Of a stretch of DNA of 64,000 nt, positions 1 to 14,444 are shown piece by piece. The notes below the pieces were generated by a model that saw only the letters and a program-made list of their open reading frames with translations, had not been told where the DNA came from and did not search any database. The position numbers and the translations under genes are program-made. Source of the DNA: Micropterix aruncella (taxonomy: Eukaryota > Arthropoda > Insecta > Lepidoptera > Micropterigidae); the NCBI GenBank assembly GCA_944548615.1, contig OX155978.1, forward strand, positions 6,052,415 through 6,116,414. The letters are read 5' to 3'. How positions within the stretch are numbered: position 1 is the stretch's first letter; every line of letters starts with the position of its first letter.

Positions 1-228
1 TGGCGACACGTGAACATGCCACGTACAATTGACTATGAGAAAAACACGGATTTACATTTTGTATGGGAAAATGTTTTTTGCTTTCCTTTGTTTTTTCTTA
101 AATTTTCCAATTTTCGTTTTTATTCTGCTATTCGGGACGACGGAGACAAATACAACAAATCAAAAACCATGAAAATCGGTCCAGCCGTACTCGAGTTATA
201 AGTGTTCGAACAAACCCGACTTTGTTTT

Positions 229-235
<7 letters not shown>
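1..235 (+). repeat. 3' part of an interspersed repeat ending in a TA tract
   Basis: This stretch matches 20250-20490 closely and 63605-63715 partly. Shared words include GACACGTGAACATG, ATTCGGGACGG and ATGAAAATCGGTCC. The 20 kb copy ends in a short TTTTATATATATAG. Here the same end runs into a long (TA)n tract. No transposase or RT is visible, so the family is unnamed; it resembles the common lepidopteran repeats that start CTAGCTGACCC. Confidence 0.7.
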
Positions 236-525
<290 letters not shown>

Positions 526-1020
526 TTTTTTCAAATTGAAATTATGTTTATCACTAAATAAATGAAATGATAAAATAATGAAAGGGCACTTATCTGGTCT
601 GTGGTGACCAGGAGTGACTCCACGCCTTCTTCTTCTCCTCCCTCAGTGTTTGCTGGTGCTTCCTGCTGTGGCACTAGAATCCGATTAAAATGGCCTCACA
701 CAGCGGCAACACAACAATGCGAGACGAGAATGAATGCTGGAAAATAATAGGCGATTAGTGTTTCTTAAATATTAATGATTGTTATAAAATGTATATCAAT
801 ATTTCGGCTCAGCCGTCGTCAAGATATGTGACATTTCTGAAATCGAACAATTCGTTGAAAATTTAAATTCAAGGAATCGAACAAAAAGAAATGGATTAAT
901 AATATTTTACACGATTTAGTTAAGGTACCATAACCAACCGTGCAAAACGTTATTTTAAAATGAATGATTATAAATTAAAAGAAAAAGCATTTGATGATTA
1001 TGATAATATGATAAACCTTA

Positions 1021-3951
1021 TTAATTTTGCCTATTGAGACCGGAACCTTTGCAAGCGCCTAAAATATAAATATAAGCCAATTCCCAAGATTTGACGTCCC
1101 TTTCTTTTGCATTATCCCCAAGGCATTTTATTATTTTAACTTTAAAACATTGATCAAAAGATAAATTATGCGCCCTGGCATGCAAAGATATTGGGAGTTG
1201 GCTTTCATTTCCTACACTAGCCCTATGATTATTTAGTCTAATATTAAGTGGTGTTGTTGTTTCACCGATATAAAAGGCATCACAAGTCCTGCACAGAAGT
1301 TGATATACTATATTTTTTGAAATACAACTGCAATGAAAGGGAACCCTGTAACTATTAGTAGTATTTGGACTGGTAAAAAAAGGACTTAGATCTAACAGAG
1401 GACAAGTTTTACAACGTGGACGACCACAAGGTTGAAGCCCAAAAGTATTATTACCAATAGAGAAATTTTGATTATTTTTTGTTTTGTTTAATATTGATCT
1501 AATATTAGGTGGTCTGCGGAAAGATAAAATTGGCGGTGAATCTAAGAGATCCTTAGTGGATGCATCATTAGAAATGATGGGGAATAAATCAGATAATATA
1601 TCTCGCAGTTTCTCAGCACCAGGAAAATAAGTGGTGCTAAGAAAGATTTTATTATTATTATTATTTTTATTTGAAGAAATTTTAGGTTTTGGTATATATT
1701 TTACTTCAGAGTTTAGAATATGTTTATCCAATAGAGGAGCAGGGTATTTTCTTTCAAGAAGAGATTGCTTTAGATTATTGAGATATTTATCTAAATTTTC
1801 TTTGTTGTTAACTAAACGGTGTCCGCGAATGGATATTGAATAGGGAATGGATCTCTTGGTGTGAAATGGATGACAGCTATCAAAGTGTAAATACTGTTCT
1901 TTATTTGTAGGTTTTATATGAATCGCGGTTTTAATTTTACCTTCGGAAATTGTTAAATCAACATCTAAGAAAGTAATTTGTGATTTAGAAATGGTATGAG
2001 TGAAATTCAAAGGGCCAAAATTATTTAGGTCGTCAAGAAAGGTTGTTAGAGTAGTTTGTCCGTGTGGCCAAATCATTACTATGTCGTCAATAAATCTATA
2101 CCATAATATGGGTTTTAAATTTTGCGTTTGAAGAAAATTTTGCTCGAATAATCCCATGAAAAGGTTGGCATACGAAGGTGCCATTCGCGTGCCCATAGCA
2201 GTCCCTTTAATTTGAAGATAAAATTCATCTTCAAAGGAGAAAGCATTACACGTTAAGACAAACTCGGCTAATTTGCAAAGAAAATCCGTTGAAGGTATTT
2301 GAGGATGAGGTCTCTCATCAAGAAAATAAGAAATGGCTTCCAATCCTAAATTATGAGGAATATTGGTATACAGGGATATGGCGTCAATAGTAACAAATAA
2401 TAGGTCGTCTGACTTTGGAATTACAGTATTCTTTAAAATATCAATAAAATGATAGCTGTCTTTGATATGAGAATTTAGATTTTTCACAAAAGGTTGTAAA
2501 AAATAATCTACAAAAGCCGAAATTCTTTCTGTCGGAGAGTTAAAGCTTGCGACTATTGGTCGTCCAGGATTATTAGGCTTGTGAATTTTAGGTAATAGGT
2601 AAAAATTTGGAGTTCTGATAGGATCAGGAATTAAAGTTTTAACATCTTCGTCTGATAATTTTTCATTTGATTTATTTTGTTCAATATATTTTTTTATTTT
2701 CACTGCAAAATTTTTGTTTGGATCTCTAGATAGTTTTTTATAGAAAGTTTCATCTCTAAGTTGTCTCAAGCCTTCAGTAACATAGTCAGTTTTGTTAAGT
2801 ATGACAGTAGTGGAACTTTTATCAGCCGGCAAAATGACGATGCTGGTATCCTTGCTAAGACTCTCAAGAGCTGCACGTTCATCTACTGACAAGTTTGATG
2901 TTGGCTTGAGGCTATTTAGAAAAGATGGCTGTGTTACTTTGTTTAATAAAATAGTAATAAAATTTTCTACCGGATGATTTTTTGGTAATGGAGGGGGTTC
3001 TTTATTGGAGTGTGGACGAAATTGAGCTAGTGCATTGTGTAATTTAATATTATTATTGTTATTCTTTTGATTTGAATGCCAAAATTCGCGCCATCTTAAA
3101 TTACGACAAAATTTAACAACATCATTACCAAAACTAAAATGGTTCACATTTTGAGTCGGTGTGAAATTTAGACCTTTAGCTAATACTAAATATTCATTGT
3201 GGTTAATTACTTTGGATGACAAGTTTTTAACAGCATTTTTTTCTCTAGGAGATGGACCTTGTATATTATTAGAATATGATACTGATGGTGTTATACTGTT
3301 ATTAATTTGGTTTACTAAGGTGGCACGTATTGGTACGGAATCTGATACTAATGGAAATATATTGTTAGTAATTTGGTTTACTGATAGGGTGTGCATCGGA
3401 GAGGAAAGAGTACCTTGGTGAACTGCTGGGATAACATTTCGAAGTGAATTTGAATTCCTTGTTTTGTTAACATTGGAATGACTGTAATTTGAAATGGAAA
3501 CTGGATTCAAAATGTTTCGTGTATTGTTACTTGGGATAATGCAAATTTTCTGAAAGTTCTTTAGTAAATTAAGGAACTTTTTATCGTGTTTTAATCTAAT
3601 ATTTCGTAAATCTGTTACAGAATTGTTAACTATTTTATGAGCTTCTTGAAATAAGAAAGGAGAATGTGTTGTTATCATGTTAACATAAAAACACAGTGAG
3701 TTTAAATGTTTATCAACTAAAATTTGATATTCATTTCGCAAAACAGACGTAATTTCCATTGAATACCTTAAACGGATTGCGGTGAAATCATATTGAATTT
3801 CTGTACTAATTGCTGCGAAAGGAAATTTTGGTAATAACCCTTTAGGGCAAATGTTGTTTTCTAAACATTTAGAAAGAAATTCAACGTGTCCCGTGAATTT
3901 AGCTGTCTTAAGTGAATGGTAATTTATTTGGTTTAACCAATGAGTGTACAT
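1021..3951 (-). CDS. Penelope-like reverse transcriptase with C-terminal GIY-YIG endonuclease (PLE-1)
   Basis: A 976-residue protein with no internal stop, able to supply the reverse transcriptase and endonuclease for target-primed integration in the nucleus. The N-terminal third is Asn/Ser-rich and unassigned. The RT core follows: a block with PADKSSTTVI, then FYLLPKIHKP, FVTIDAISLYTNIP (catalytic Asp), GTAMGTRMAPSYANLFMG and YRFIDDIV, the last being the YxDD-type active site with Phe-Ile before DD. Near the C-terminus a Cys cluster (CGRPRCKTCPLL, then CSC and LLCRTC) precedes FYIGETTTPLNIRLNNHRA, a GIY-YIG nuclease core with its Arg. The Cys-rich linker suggests a Neptune-like rather than Penelope-proper lineage (inference). 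The start at 3951 is the first ATG of the open frame. The intact frame and the identical partial copy nearby suggest recent activity. Confidence 0.9.
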   Translation of the reverse strand: MYTHWLNQINYHSLKTAKFTGHVEFLSKCLENNICPKGLLPKFPFAAISTEIQYDFTAIRLRYSMEITSVLRNEYQILVDKHLNSLCFYVNMITTHSPFLFQEAHKIVNNSVTDLRNIRLKHDKKFLNLLKNFQKICIIPSNNTRNILNPVSISNYSHSNVNKTRNSNSLRNVIPAVHQGTLSSPMHTLSVNQITNNIFPLVSDSVPIRATLVNQINNSITPSVSYSNNIQGPSPREKNAVKNLSSKVINHNEYLVLAKGLNFTPTQNVNHFSFGNDVVKFCRNLRWREFWHSNQKNNNNNIKLHNALAQFRPHSNKEPPPLPKNHPVENFITILLNKVTQPSFLNSLKPTSNLSVDERAALESLSKDTSIVILPADKSSTTVILNKTDYVTEGLRQLRDETFYKKLSRDPNKNFAVKIKKYIEQNKSNEKLSDEDVKTLIPDPIRTPNFYLLPKIHKPNNPGRPIVASFNSPTERISAFVDYFLQPFVKNLNSHIKDSYHFIDILKNTVIPKSDDLLFVTIDAISLYTNIPHNLGLEAISYFLDERPHPQIPSTDFLCKLAEFVLTCNAFSFEDEFYLQIKGTAMGTRMAPSYANLFMGLFEQNFLQTQNLKPILWYRFIDDIVMIWPHGQTTLTTFLDDLNNFGPLNFTHTISKSQITFLDVDLTISEGKIKTAIHIKPTNKEQYLHFDSCHPFHTKRSIPYSISIRGHRLVNNKENLDKYLNNLKQSLLERKYPAPLLDKHILNSEVKYIPKPKISSNKNNNNNKIFLSTTYFPGAEKLRDILSDLFPIISNDASTKDLLDSPPILSFRRPPNIRSILNKTKNNQNFSIGNNTFGLQPCGRPRCKTCPLLDLSPFFTSPNTTNSYRVPFHCSCISKNIVYQLLCRTCDAFYIGETTTPLNIRLNNHRASVGNESQLPISLHARAHNLSFDQCFKVKIIKCLGDNAKERDVKSWELAYIYILGACKGSGLNRQN

Positions 3952-4006
3952 AATGGATGTGATTGCAACATAATTAAAATTAGGTAATATTTTAATATTT
4001 GATTGT

Positions 4007-4149
4007 AAATGTGTAAATTATTATTTTTTCAATTTGAAATTATGTTTATCACTAAATAAATGAAATGATAAAATAATGAAAGGGCACTTATCTGGTCTGT
4101 GGTGACCAGGAGTGACTCCACGCCTTCTTCTTCTCCTCCCTCAGTGTTT
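4007..4149 (+). repeat. PLE-1 terminal segment at the head-to-head junction
   Basis: Direct repeat of 521-651 and inverted relative to 5140-5290. Shared words include ATTATGTTTATCACTAAA and GGTGACCAGGAGTGACTCC. At 4149/4150 it switches abruptly into the truncated plus-strand copy, giving a chimaeric reading frame that starts at 4099. Confidence 0.9.
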
Positions 4150-4770
4150 CTTAGCACCACTTATTTTCCTGGTGCTGAGAAACTGCGAGATATATTATCT
4201 GATTTATTCCCCATTATTTCTAATGATGCATCCACTAAGGATCTCTTAGATTCACCGCCAATTTTATCTTTCCGCAGACCACCTAATATTAGATCAATAT
4301 TAAACAAAACAAAAAATAATCAAAATTTCTCTATTGGTAATAATACTTTTGGGCTTCAACCTTGTGGTCGTCCACGTTGTAAAACTTGTCCTCTGTTAGA
4401 TCTAAGTCCTTTTTTTACCAGTCCAAATACTACTAATAGTTACAGGGTTCCCTTTCATTGCAGTTGTATTTCAAAAAATATAGTATATCAACTTCTGTGC
4501 AGGACTTGTGATGCCTTTTATATCGGTGAAACAACAACACCACTTAATATTAGACTAAATAATCATAGGGCTAGTGTAGGAAATGAAAGCCAACTCCCAA
4601 TATCTTTGCATGCCAGGGCGCATAATTTATCTTTTGATCAATGTTTTAAAGTTAAAATAATAAAATGCCTTGGGGATAATGCAAAAGAAAGGGACGTCAA
4701 ATCTTGGGAATTGGCTTATATTTATATTTTAGGCGCTTGCAAAGGTTCCGGTCTCAATAGGCAAAATTAA
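4150..4770 (+). pseudogene. 5'-truncated inverted copy of the PLE-1 ORF (GIY-YIG end)
   Basis: Encodes the last ~206 residues of the PLE-1 protein, apparently identical to the minus-strand ORF: the end of the RT region, the Cys-rich linker and the complete GIY-YIG domain. An ATG at 4099 in the terminal repeat opens a 223-codon frame through the junction. It could therefore give a short nuclease-only protein, but there is no evidence of expression. Its 3' UTR and terminal repeat follow to 5290. Confidence 0.88.
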
Positions 4771-5287
4771 TAAGGTTTATCATATTATCATAATCATCAA
4801 ATGCTTTTTCTTTTAATTTATAATCATTCATTTTAAAATAACGTTTTGCACGGTTGGTTATGGTACCTTAACTAAATCGTGTAAAATATTATTAATCCAT
4901 TTCTTTTTGTTCGATTCCTTGAATTTAAATTTTCAACGAATTGTTCGATTTCAGAAATGTCACATATCTTGACGACGGCTGAGCCGAAATATTGATATAC
5001 ATTTTATAACAATCATTAATATTTAAGAAACACTAATCGCCTATTATTTTCCAGCATTCATTCTCGTCTCGCATTGTTGTGTTGCCGCTGTGTGAGGCCA
5101 TTTTAATCGGATTCTAGTGCCACAGCAGGAAGCACCAGCAAACACTGAGGGAGGAGAAGAAGAAGGCGTGGAGTCACTCCTGGTCACCACAGACCAGATA
5201 AGTGCCCTTTCATTATTTTATCATTTCATTTATTTAGTGATAAACATAATTTCAATTTGAAAAAATAATAATTTACACATTTACAAT

Positions 5288-5983
<696 letters not shown>

Positions 5984-6018
5984 GATTGTATAATGTTTAT
6001 TATAAACATTATACAATC
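5984..6018. repeat. Perfect palindrome at the edge of a (TA)n array
   Basis: GATTGTATAATGTTTA (5984-5999) is followed, after three bases, by its exact reverse complement (6003-6018). The (TA)n array starts immediately after it. Confidence 0.95.
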
Positions 6019-6290
<272 letters not shown>

Positions 6291-6755
6291 CCATGGTCTT
6301 ACTCCTTCTTCCTAATCATTTATATTTAGTTTGAACTAAGTTTATTTTATAATAAATTTTTAAGTAAATATGCTGAAATCTGTTTAAACTGTTACTTTCG
6401 TAGGAAACGACTATCGGAGTAATGTATTTCTTCTTTTTCTATGTTTATGAACAAGAATGTATGTTGTAATCGCTGTATGTTTTCCAAAATAATTTTTTTT
6501 TTTTTTTTTAATTTAAAAATTTTGGTCAGACCTACCAACACGGTCGAGAAAAGTTTACCGGGTATCCATAGGTCGTCGCTTATGTTCGAGATATTTGATT
6601 ACAGGGTAAAAGACAATACAAATAAAGAAATTATAGGTAATATCATACTTACTAATGGTTGTTTTGTGATCCAAGAGCCCGAATGAGAAGTGCGTAGTTA
6701 CAACCCCTTTACTTTAATGAATAAATATTATAGGTTTACAATAATTTGATTTCAG

Positions 6756-8796
6756 TTATGAAATTGTCTACATTTACCAAATAATTGTGCAATTACTGCG
6801 AACTGCAATATTTTTAATATCAACATTCGTTACTCTCGGATTGATGTATGCCACTAACGTATTGTTTGATGAATTGAACAACAATTTGAAATACAAGAAA
6901 CTTTTGGAATGCATAAAATTTCATCGTGAAATACTCAGGTATTTTAACTTTACGACTCATATTATAAGAAGAAATAGGGCCCGAGGATGGTTGTGATAGT
7001 GTAACAAGTCTATTTTGTGGTTTTTAAAATTACCGATTTGATTGTAAGGGATGTTGGAAAATTTAGTGTTTGAGACTATTTTGTTATTTTTGGCATTATT
7101 GTTTTAGGCAGTTAATATAGGGTTTCTACCATATAACCTATGCGGGATGCTGATCTTTGTTGGTCGCGTCTGGAAGAACGGTTGTTTGAGTTTCCGTGTG
7201 TATTCATGTTTTCGAATTTGTGTGATAGTAATGTAACTTATTATCGGCTCCAAAACGCAAGTTGGTTGATATTCCGTTATACCGTTCAAACCGCTGGCAA
7301 CTTGTGAAAGCGACTGTATAACATTTTTGACGGCGCTTCAGAAATCGAAATGGCTTCGGAAATCGGAAATCGAAAAGGATGATCGAAATCTTAAAATTGA
7401 AGATCTGGTTTTAATCCATTCGGATACCACTCCGTCAAAATTAGGTCATGAGAAGAATCTTATAACTCATTCTGGAGCTGACAATATTGTCACTGTAGTA
7501 ATCTGACACACATCAAACGGCACTCTTAAACTCCCGGTCGTTAAGTTTATTTTATTTCCGTTGTAAATAACCGTAAATTATTTACAAAAACAAAAAACAA
7601 AAAATGTAATTTCTAAATTAATTTTAATTAAAACGTTTTAGTTATACCGAATCTTATATATTTAACTTAAAGCAAAAATATTTTCCTTATAGTTTAGATC
7701 TGTGCTTGAAGTCCAGAATATTTGTTTACAATTTCTAATAACAAATTTGATTAATTATTGTTTTCGATATTGAAGTATGACTAGCAGGCCCTCTAGTGGA
7801 GGAATTTAACTAGAATCTTTTCAACTCTTGCCATGACCGAATGATGCCTGCATGCCGAATTTTAGCTCAATAGGATGAAGCGTTTAATACACATAGACAC
7901 ACACACACACACACACGCGCGCGCGCACGCACACGCACACACACACACTTACACGCACCCTTCCTTACTCACACACACACACAGACTCACAAACATACTT
8001 GAGTCTGGTAATGGTCCTAATAGTCTTAGGGGGGGATCAAAATAGACATTTCCGTCTTCATCTCGCTTTTTTTAGCGAGTTCGCAATACTTTCCATTGGG
8101 CCGGGAAATTAAAATGCTATGGTATTGATCATGAAATAAGACTCCAGTAAGGAAGCTAAAGACTATATGCAACCTCTTTCTAACCCCATTCTATAGAAAA
8201 ACTTATTTGACAATATTTTTATTGTTTTTTCTAGACTTTACGAAGAATTTAAGAGTTTGTTTGTATTATCGACTCTAGCAAATCTGGGTGGATCTATTTT
8301 ATTTTTGGCAGTTGCAGTGTATTATATTAGTGTTGTAAGTATTCGTATTAATTATTTTTTATCATACAGTTTTTTTTAATTAGTAAATGATTTAATTTTC
8401 AGAATACCTTATCTGTGAACACAATTAGTTTCGTAATTTGCGGTCTTTTGGTAATAAACGAATTACTTCTTTACAATTATTGTGGGAATCAAATTGAAGT
8501 TCAGCATGAAACCTTGATGTTCACTATTTACACATTGAATTGGTACGAGTGGCTCAACAAAAAGGATTATATACAAAACATTTGCATTTTGATGCAACGT
8601 CTTAACAGACCAGTTCAGTTCAGGGCTGGCGAGATTTATCCACTCTCATTGGTCACCTTTGTTGCGGTAATTTTTTGACTTTCTTAGATATTTTTGACCG
8701 CTACATATCAGTGTACCACATATTAAATTTTGTATTTTTCAGATCATGAAAACTACGTTTTCTTACTTCACTATCCTCAGAAATCTTAACCAATAA
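6756..8796 (+). CDS. Odorant receptor, 3' coding exons (partial)
   Basis: Insect odorant receptors are seven-pass membrane proteins that form ligand-gated cation channels with Orco in olfactory neuron dendrites. Four exons join in frame: 6756-6938, 8235-8334, 8403-8666 and 8743-8796 (TAA 8794-8796). Each has AG/GT borders (TTTCAG, CTAG, TTTTCAG, TTTTTCAG acceptors; GTATTT, GTAAGT, GTAATT donors). The product of about 200 residues reads YEIVYIYQIIVQLLRTA, then LYEEFKSLFVLSTLANL, then a membrane segment, then a run containing YCGNQIEVQHETL, YTLNWYEW and RPVQFRAGEIYPLSLVTFVA, ending IMKTTFSYFTILRNLNQ. This is the usual TM5-TM7 layout of the family, and the last two exons match its conserved C-terminus. 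AATAAA lies shortly after the stop. The first ~200 residues are missing; they may lie beyond the repeats upstream or be lost. Confidence 0.88.
7785..8110 (-). repeat. Interspersed repeat with internal (CA)n, in the receptor intron
   Basis: Contains a CA/CG-rich simple tract (about 7889-7985) flanked by GATGAAGCGTTTAA and GACATTTCCGTCTTCATC. The same blocks occur in the opposite orientation at 27300-27960 as GATGAAGACGGAAATATC and AAACGCTTCATCCGATTGAG. Unnamed family. Confidence 0.75.
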
Positions 8797-9299
8797 TATA
8801 AAAAGTAAACATTGGAATAAAAATATGGTACCACATTGCACATGCACAGTAACACACTGGTTTTTAATTATATTTATATTCGAAAATTTTATTGCACCTC
8901 AAGAAAAATGTGAGATATGTAAAGATGAAGCAAATATCTAAAAATTTTTTTAATTCTGGAAAAGAGTTTATTCTATTTAAGATAACAAAACGAAACGGAT
9001 TATAATTAATTATGAAAACACTTATTCAGAATTGAAGTAATTGTATTTATGAGTATAATTTTACATTAACGTTCTATAAATTACTGCTATTTTAAATGTT
9101 TGGCATTTATTTTAACCCTGACTTATTTATTATACTATTTCGTTCAATAACTACTTTACCGACAACTACTATTTACAACCGCTATATTTTTTATTACATT
9201 TATTTTAATTATGTTTTTTTTTACTTTGCCACATTTTCGGGATTTTTATACATTTTATAAATATTTTTATTTACTACTTTTTATTTGATGTGAATATTT
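8797..9299. other. AT-rich 3' flank of the receptor gene
   Basis: Includes an AATAAA about 20 bases after the stop. The rest is AT-rich with no recognisable gene. Confidence 0.5.
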
Positions 9300-9795
9300 T
9301 ATTTATATACTTATAATAATTTATTTCATATTTTTAATACAAATAAATTTATCTTTATTTGTATTATTTGTTGTGTGGGGATTTTCTAAGGTCTTTATGA
9401 GCCTTGTAACACTGCGGCCATTGCTGGTCTATTGTGTTCGCCACCTACTATAGTTCTGCGCTAAGCCTCGTGTCATTTAAGAACCGCAACAGACTTTTGG
9501 CGCCAGATTGTTTTGCCTCCTCAGGTTGAAGGTAATGACCACCCAAGTGGATGTATCTTTTACGCATCAGCGGGCCACAGTCGCACATAAGGTGCAGGGG
9601 AGTTTCCTCTGCCCCTTGGCAGAACCTGCACATTTTCGTGCCTCTGAGCTTGAGGTTGTACATGTGTTTGTTCAGGCCACAATGCCCCGTGAGCGCCTTC
9701 ACCAGTATACGTAGATTGTTCCTATTTAGCGATAAGGCCTCACGGGCAGTCTTACGGTCGTAAGCCCTAATTAGTGCTTTGGAATGATTCAAAGC
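9300..9795 (-). mobile_element. 5'-truncated non-LTR retrotransposon, C-terminal end
   Basis: The minus-strand frame 9792-9448 encodes a 114-residue C-terminus with LVKALTGHCGLNKHMYNL and a Cys/His knuckle, CRFCQGAEETPLHLMCDC. This is the tail found after the RNase H domain of I/R1/LOA-type non-LTR elements. An A/T-rich tail (TTTGTATTATTTG on the plus strand) follows. The 3' end matches 48985-49111. Confidence 0.8.
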
Positions 9796-10420
9796 TGATT
9801 CAAATTTATCTTAGTTTAATGATTACATAACTTTTAGTTACTTACTAAGACATATTTTTATTATTGATGAACAATTTTTAATTCACATTATATTTACCAA
9901 TAATTCTGCACACATTACTCGTCCCGCATAAGCTACAAAAAATATTTTATTCTCATCATCATACATGCCTAATTCATATATTTTACAACCTAATTGGAAC
10001 ACTTTCATGTTTCGTTATTATTAGAGTTGTCTTCTAATAAGGATTTTTTTGTGGAAATTATTGATCTGATTGATACACATTTCAGAGCAAATTATTCCCA
10101 TGTTACATCATATGTCAATGTCTTCTTTCAAAAGCATTTAGAAAATAATTCGATAATATGAATGCAGATTTATTCGAAACATCAAAATTGTTTAAAATAC
10201 CAAAAGATGTTCAGAACATAAAACGTTACGTAAGCCGATAGCGCATATAATAAACGTCACTTTTATAGAGAGGATATATCAATCCAATTTAAAACGTGTA
10301 AGAATTCTTCCTATATTTAAAGCGGAAATGAGCAGGAAATTTCCATTTATAAGCCTACTTTAATCCTAAATACATTTTTTAAAATAAAACAGTTAATAAT
10401 AGGGTATTTAAATTATTAAT
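9796..10420. other. AT-rich spacer
   Basis: No coding feature or clear repeat recognised. Confidence 0.4.
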
Positions 10421-10424
10421 CAAA

Positions 10425-12176
<1,752 letters not shown>

Positions 12177-12504
12177 TACGTTCTAGATTTTAAGGAAGTT
12201 AAACAATAAGAGTAGTTATTTTGCATAATCAGAACAAACAGAAACACATGTAATCCGGAGACGAACTTTAAATATAAATGTACCCATTATTTATGTAATA
12301 TTTGAATGATGTTTAAAAAAATAAATAAATGAAGTGTCCTGTGTATTACTTATTGTTAAGGGTCTTTTATTTTCGAGAACGGAGAAATTTCGAAGCAGAC
12401 CGTGAAAATGAAATATTTTTGAATGTTGATCTGAGTCTGCCTGGCTGAAAAGCACTTACTCTGCTATTATAAACAAACCTACGGAGTAGCAATGAGATGG
12501 TAGC

Positions 12505-13743
12505 AAATTATTTATTTATTTGTTTAAGAATTAATTACTATAAAACATTTAAATTGCTAACAAAAATAACAGGAACCGAATAGCAAAACCTTAATCTTTT
12601 CTTATTGGATTCTGTCACCCAACTGGAACTAGCCCGTTTTAGGGTAGACAGGGCTCTAATATTACAATCAATTATTTAAAAGTTTTAGTAAAATGCTAAT
12701 AACACTAAATTGCTCTAAAATGTGGTCCTCGAAAGAAAAATTTTTAAAATATAATATAAGAAATAAAATGCAATTTCATTATATAATCGGCAATAAATTT
12801 AATATAACATTCGATTAAATAGAGAATAGTCTTGAACTAAAATAAGGAGAAAAATAAAGTTATAAATAAGAAAAGAAAGAAAATCTCCTTAATATTTAAT
12901 ATTATGTTACGTAATATGAAAAATTTGATATAAAAATACTTAGTCAAAAAAGTACAATTCATTGCCAAAACAATATATAACAATAAAGTTTAATATTTTT
13001 TGGTACCTAGTTAGTTAAAATTTAATCAACATACATGTTTAAAAATATGATGATATGATAATAATTTGTGCACCTAAGTTTTATTAAACTATAATTTCTA
13101 ACATTTGATGTATGGTTAGTCTGTCATGATTCGATAAGCATTTCTTTATTTTATTTTTGAATTCCTTAAATGCCCTTGTCATATTGATCAGATTATAAAA
13201 TCTCGGCGTAATGAAAGAGCAATGTCTTTGTCCAAATGATGTTTTCATCTTGGGTATGAAGCTATTTTCGAAAGCTATTGTCTCGTTGGTCGGATCTGAA
13301 ATATTCCTGAATTTGAACTATTGTGCAAAAATAGCTTTAAAACGGAAGTTTTTAGAAAAAGTTGCCTACAATCAAGGACTTTAGCTTGTTTATAAAGTTC
13401 ATTAGTAGGATGGCGATATGGTATAAGTAGAATATTTTTTATATACATTTCTGGGCTACTTGCAATGGCTCTAGCAGGGTTTTACCACATCCACTCCATC
13501 CAATTATGCCGTAAGTAATAAGCGATTCACGTAAAGCATGACAAACAGTTTTTAGCGTTTTAGAATTCAGAGTATTCCACAGTTCTTCGAAAACATATCC
13601 AAGGATTCTCACCTTTGTAGCTACGTTACGAAAGCAATCTAGATTAATGCCTAGATATTTCCAAGATATGGAATATTTATACATGAAATATTTTGAGGAA
13701 CTTTTCATCAAATCCCCAAAAGTATGCCCGTTATCTAGTTTCA
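12505..13743 (-). mobile_element. Jockey-like non-LTR element, 5'-truncated
   Basis: The minus-strand frame 13744-13439 carries YLGINLDCFRNVATKVRILGY and ESLITYGIIGWSG, the conserved C-terminal part of jockey-type RT. After frameshifts it continues with FGQRHCSFITPRFYNL-like residues. The 3' UTR has GTCTACCCTAAAACGGGCTAG and ends in an (AAATA)n tail at about 12530-12505. Its 5' end abuts the PLE-2 fragment at 13744. Confidence 0.75.
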
Positions 13744-14441
13744 TTATGTGGAGAGACTTTTTGCATCCTGAAAGATAATATATAAACGGTGAAAGAAATC
13801 CTGGTTCTTTTAAACTCTATACACTCAAAAATCAATTCAATTATGAAGTAGAAAAGGACTGCTCTACGGCTTGTATCGATTTCAAAGTGATGAGGAGAAA
13901 AGACAATACTCTCGGACATACATACGAGCAGAATATCGACAGTATATCGGAAGCCCACACATACGAACAGATATGTTTATGCCAGCTCACATCATTATCC
14001 CTACCATCTACGTTCAGTGCAAACATCGCTCGTGAATCAAGCACGCGACTATGTAACATATCAATGATGTCCTTAGGTAAAATTGTCACGGAAAATATCA
14101 TGACACATGCACACGATACAATACAGACGACGTTCGGAAACCGAGCAGATCAGGAGCAGATCAGGAGGTTGAGAGATCGAAAATGTAAGATACTAAACAA
14201 ATTTAATATAAAAACGATCTTCAAACAGACCCAAAATATATCTCGATTTCTGAGGCCTGTAAAGGATATACTCGTAATACCACTGCAAAGCCTCCATTGT
14301 GTATAACGTCGAATGCAGCTGTGGGTTAGCAAACGTTGGACAAGCTAAACGGCCAATAGCCACTCGACTGATCTAACATATTCAACAAGAAAAATCAGCG
14401 ATCTGCGAACATGTGTTGGATAGCAGAACTAACCACTGGAA
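13744..14441 (+). pseudogene. Decayed PLE-2 fragment (RT end to GIY-YIG start)
   Basis: Aligns with 43765-44489 of the better-preserved PLE-2 copy. It begins at the YVDD region (TTTTTGCATCCTGAAAG) and covers the stretch around CTTCAAACAGACCCAAAATA and the GIY-YIG start (GCAGCTGTGGGTTAGC). It has substitutions, frameshifts and a small duplication, and is truncated at both ends. It sits between two oppositely oriented jockey-like copies. Confidence 0.85.
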
Positions 14442-14444
14442 AAA

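Noticed and set aside
4099..4149. ATG at 4099 as the genuine start of a separate 223-residue gene
   Set aside because: The first 17 codons come from the PLE-1 terminal repeat. The rest is a truncated inverted copy, so the frame is a junction product.
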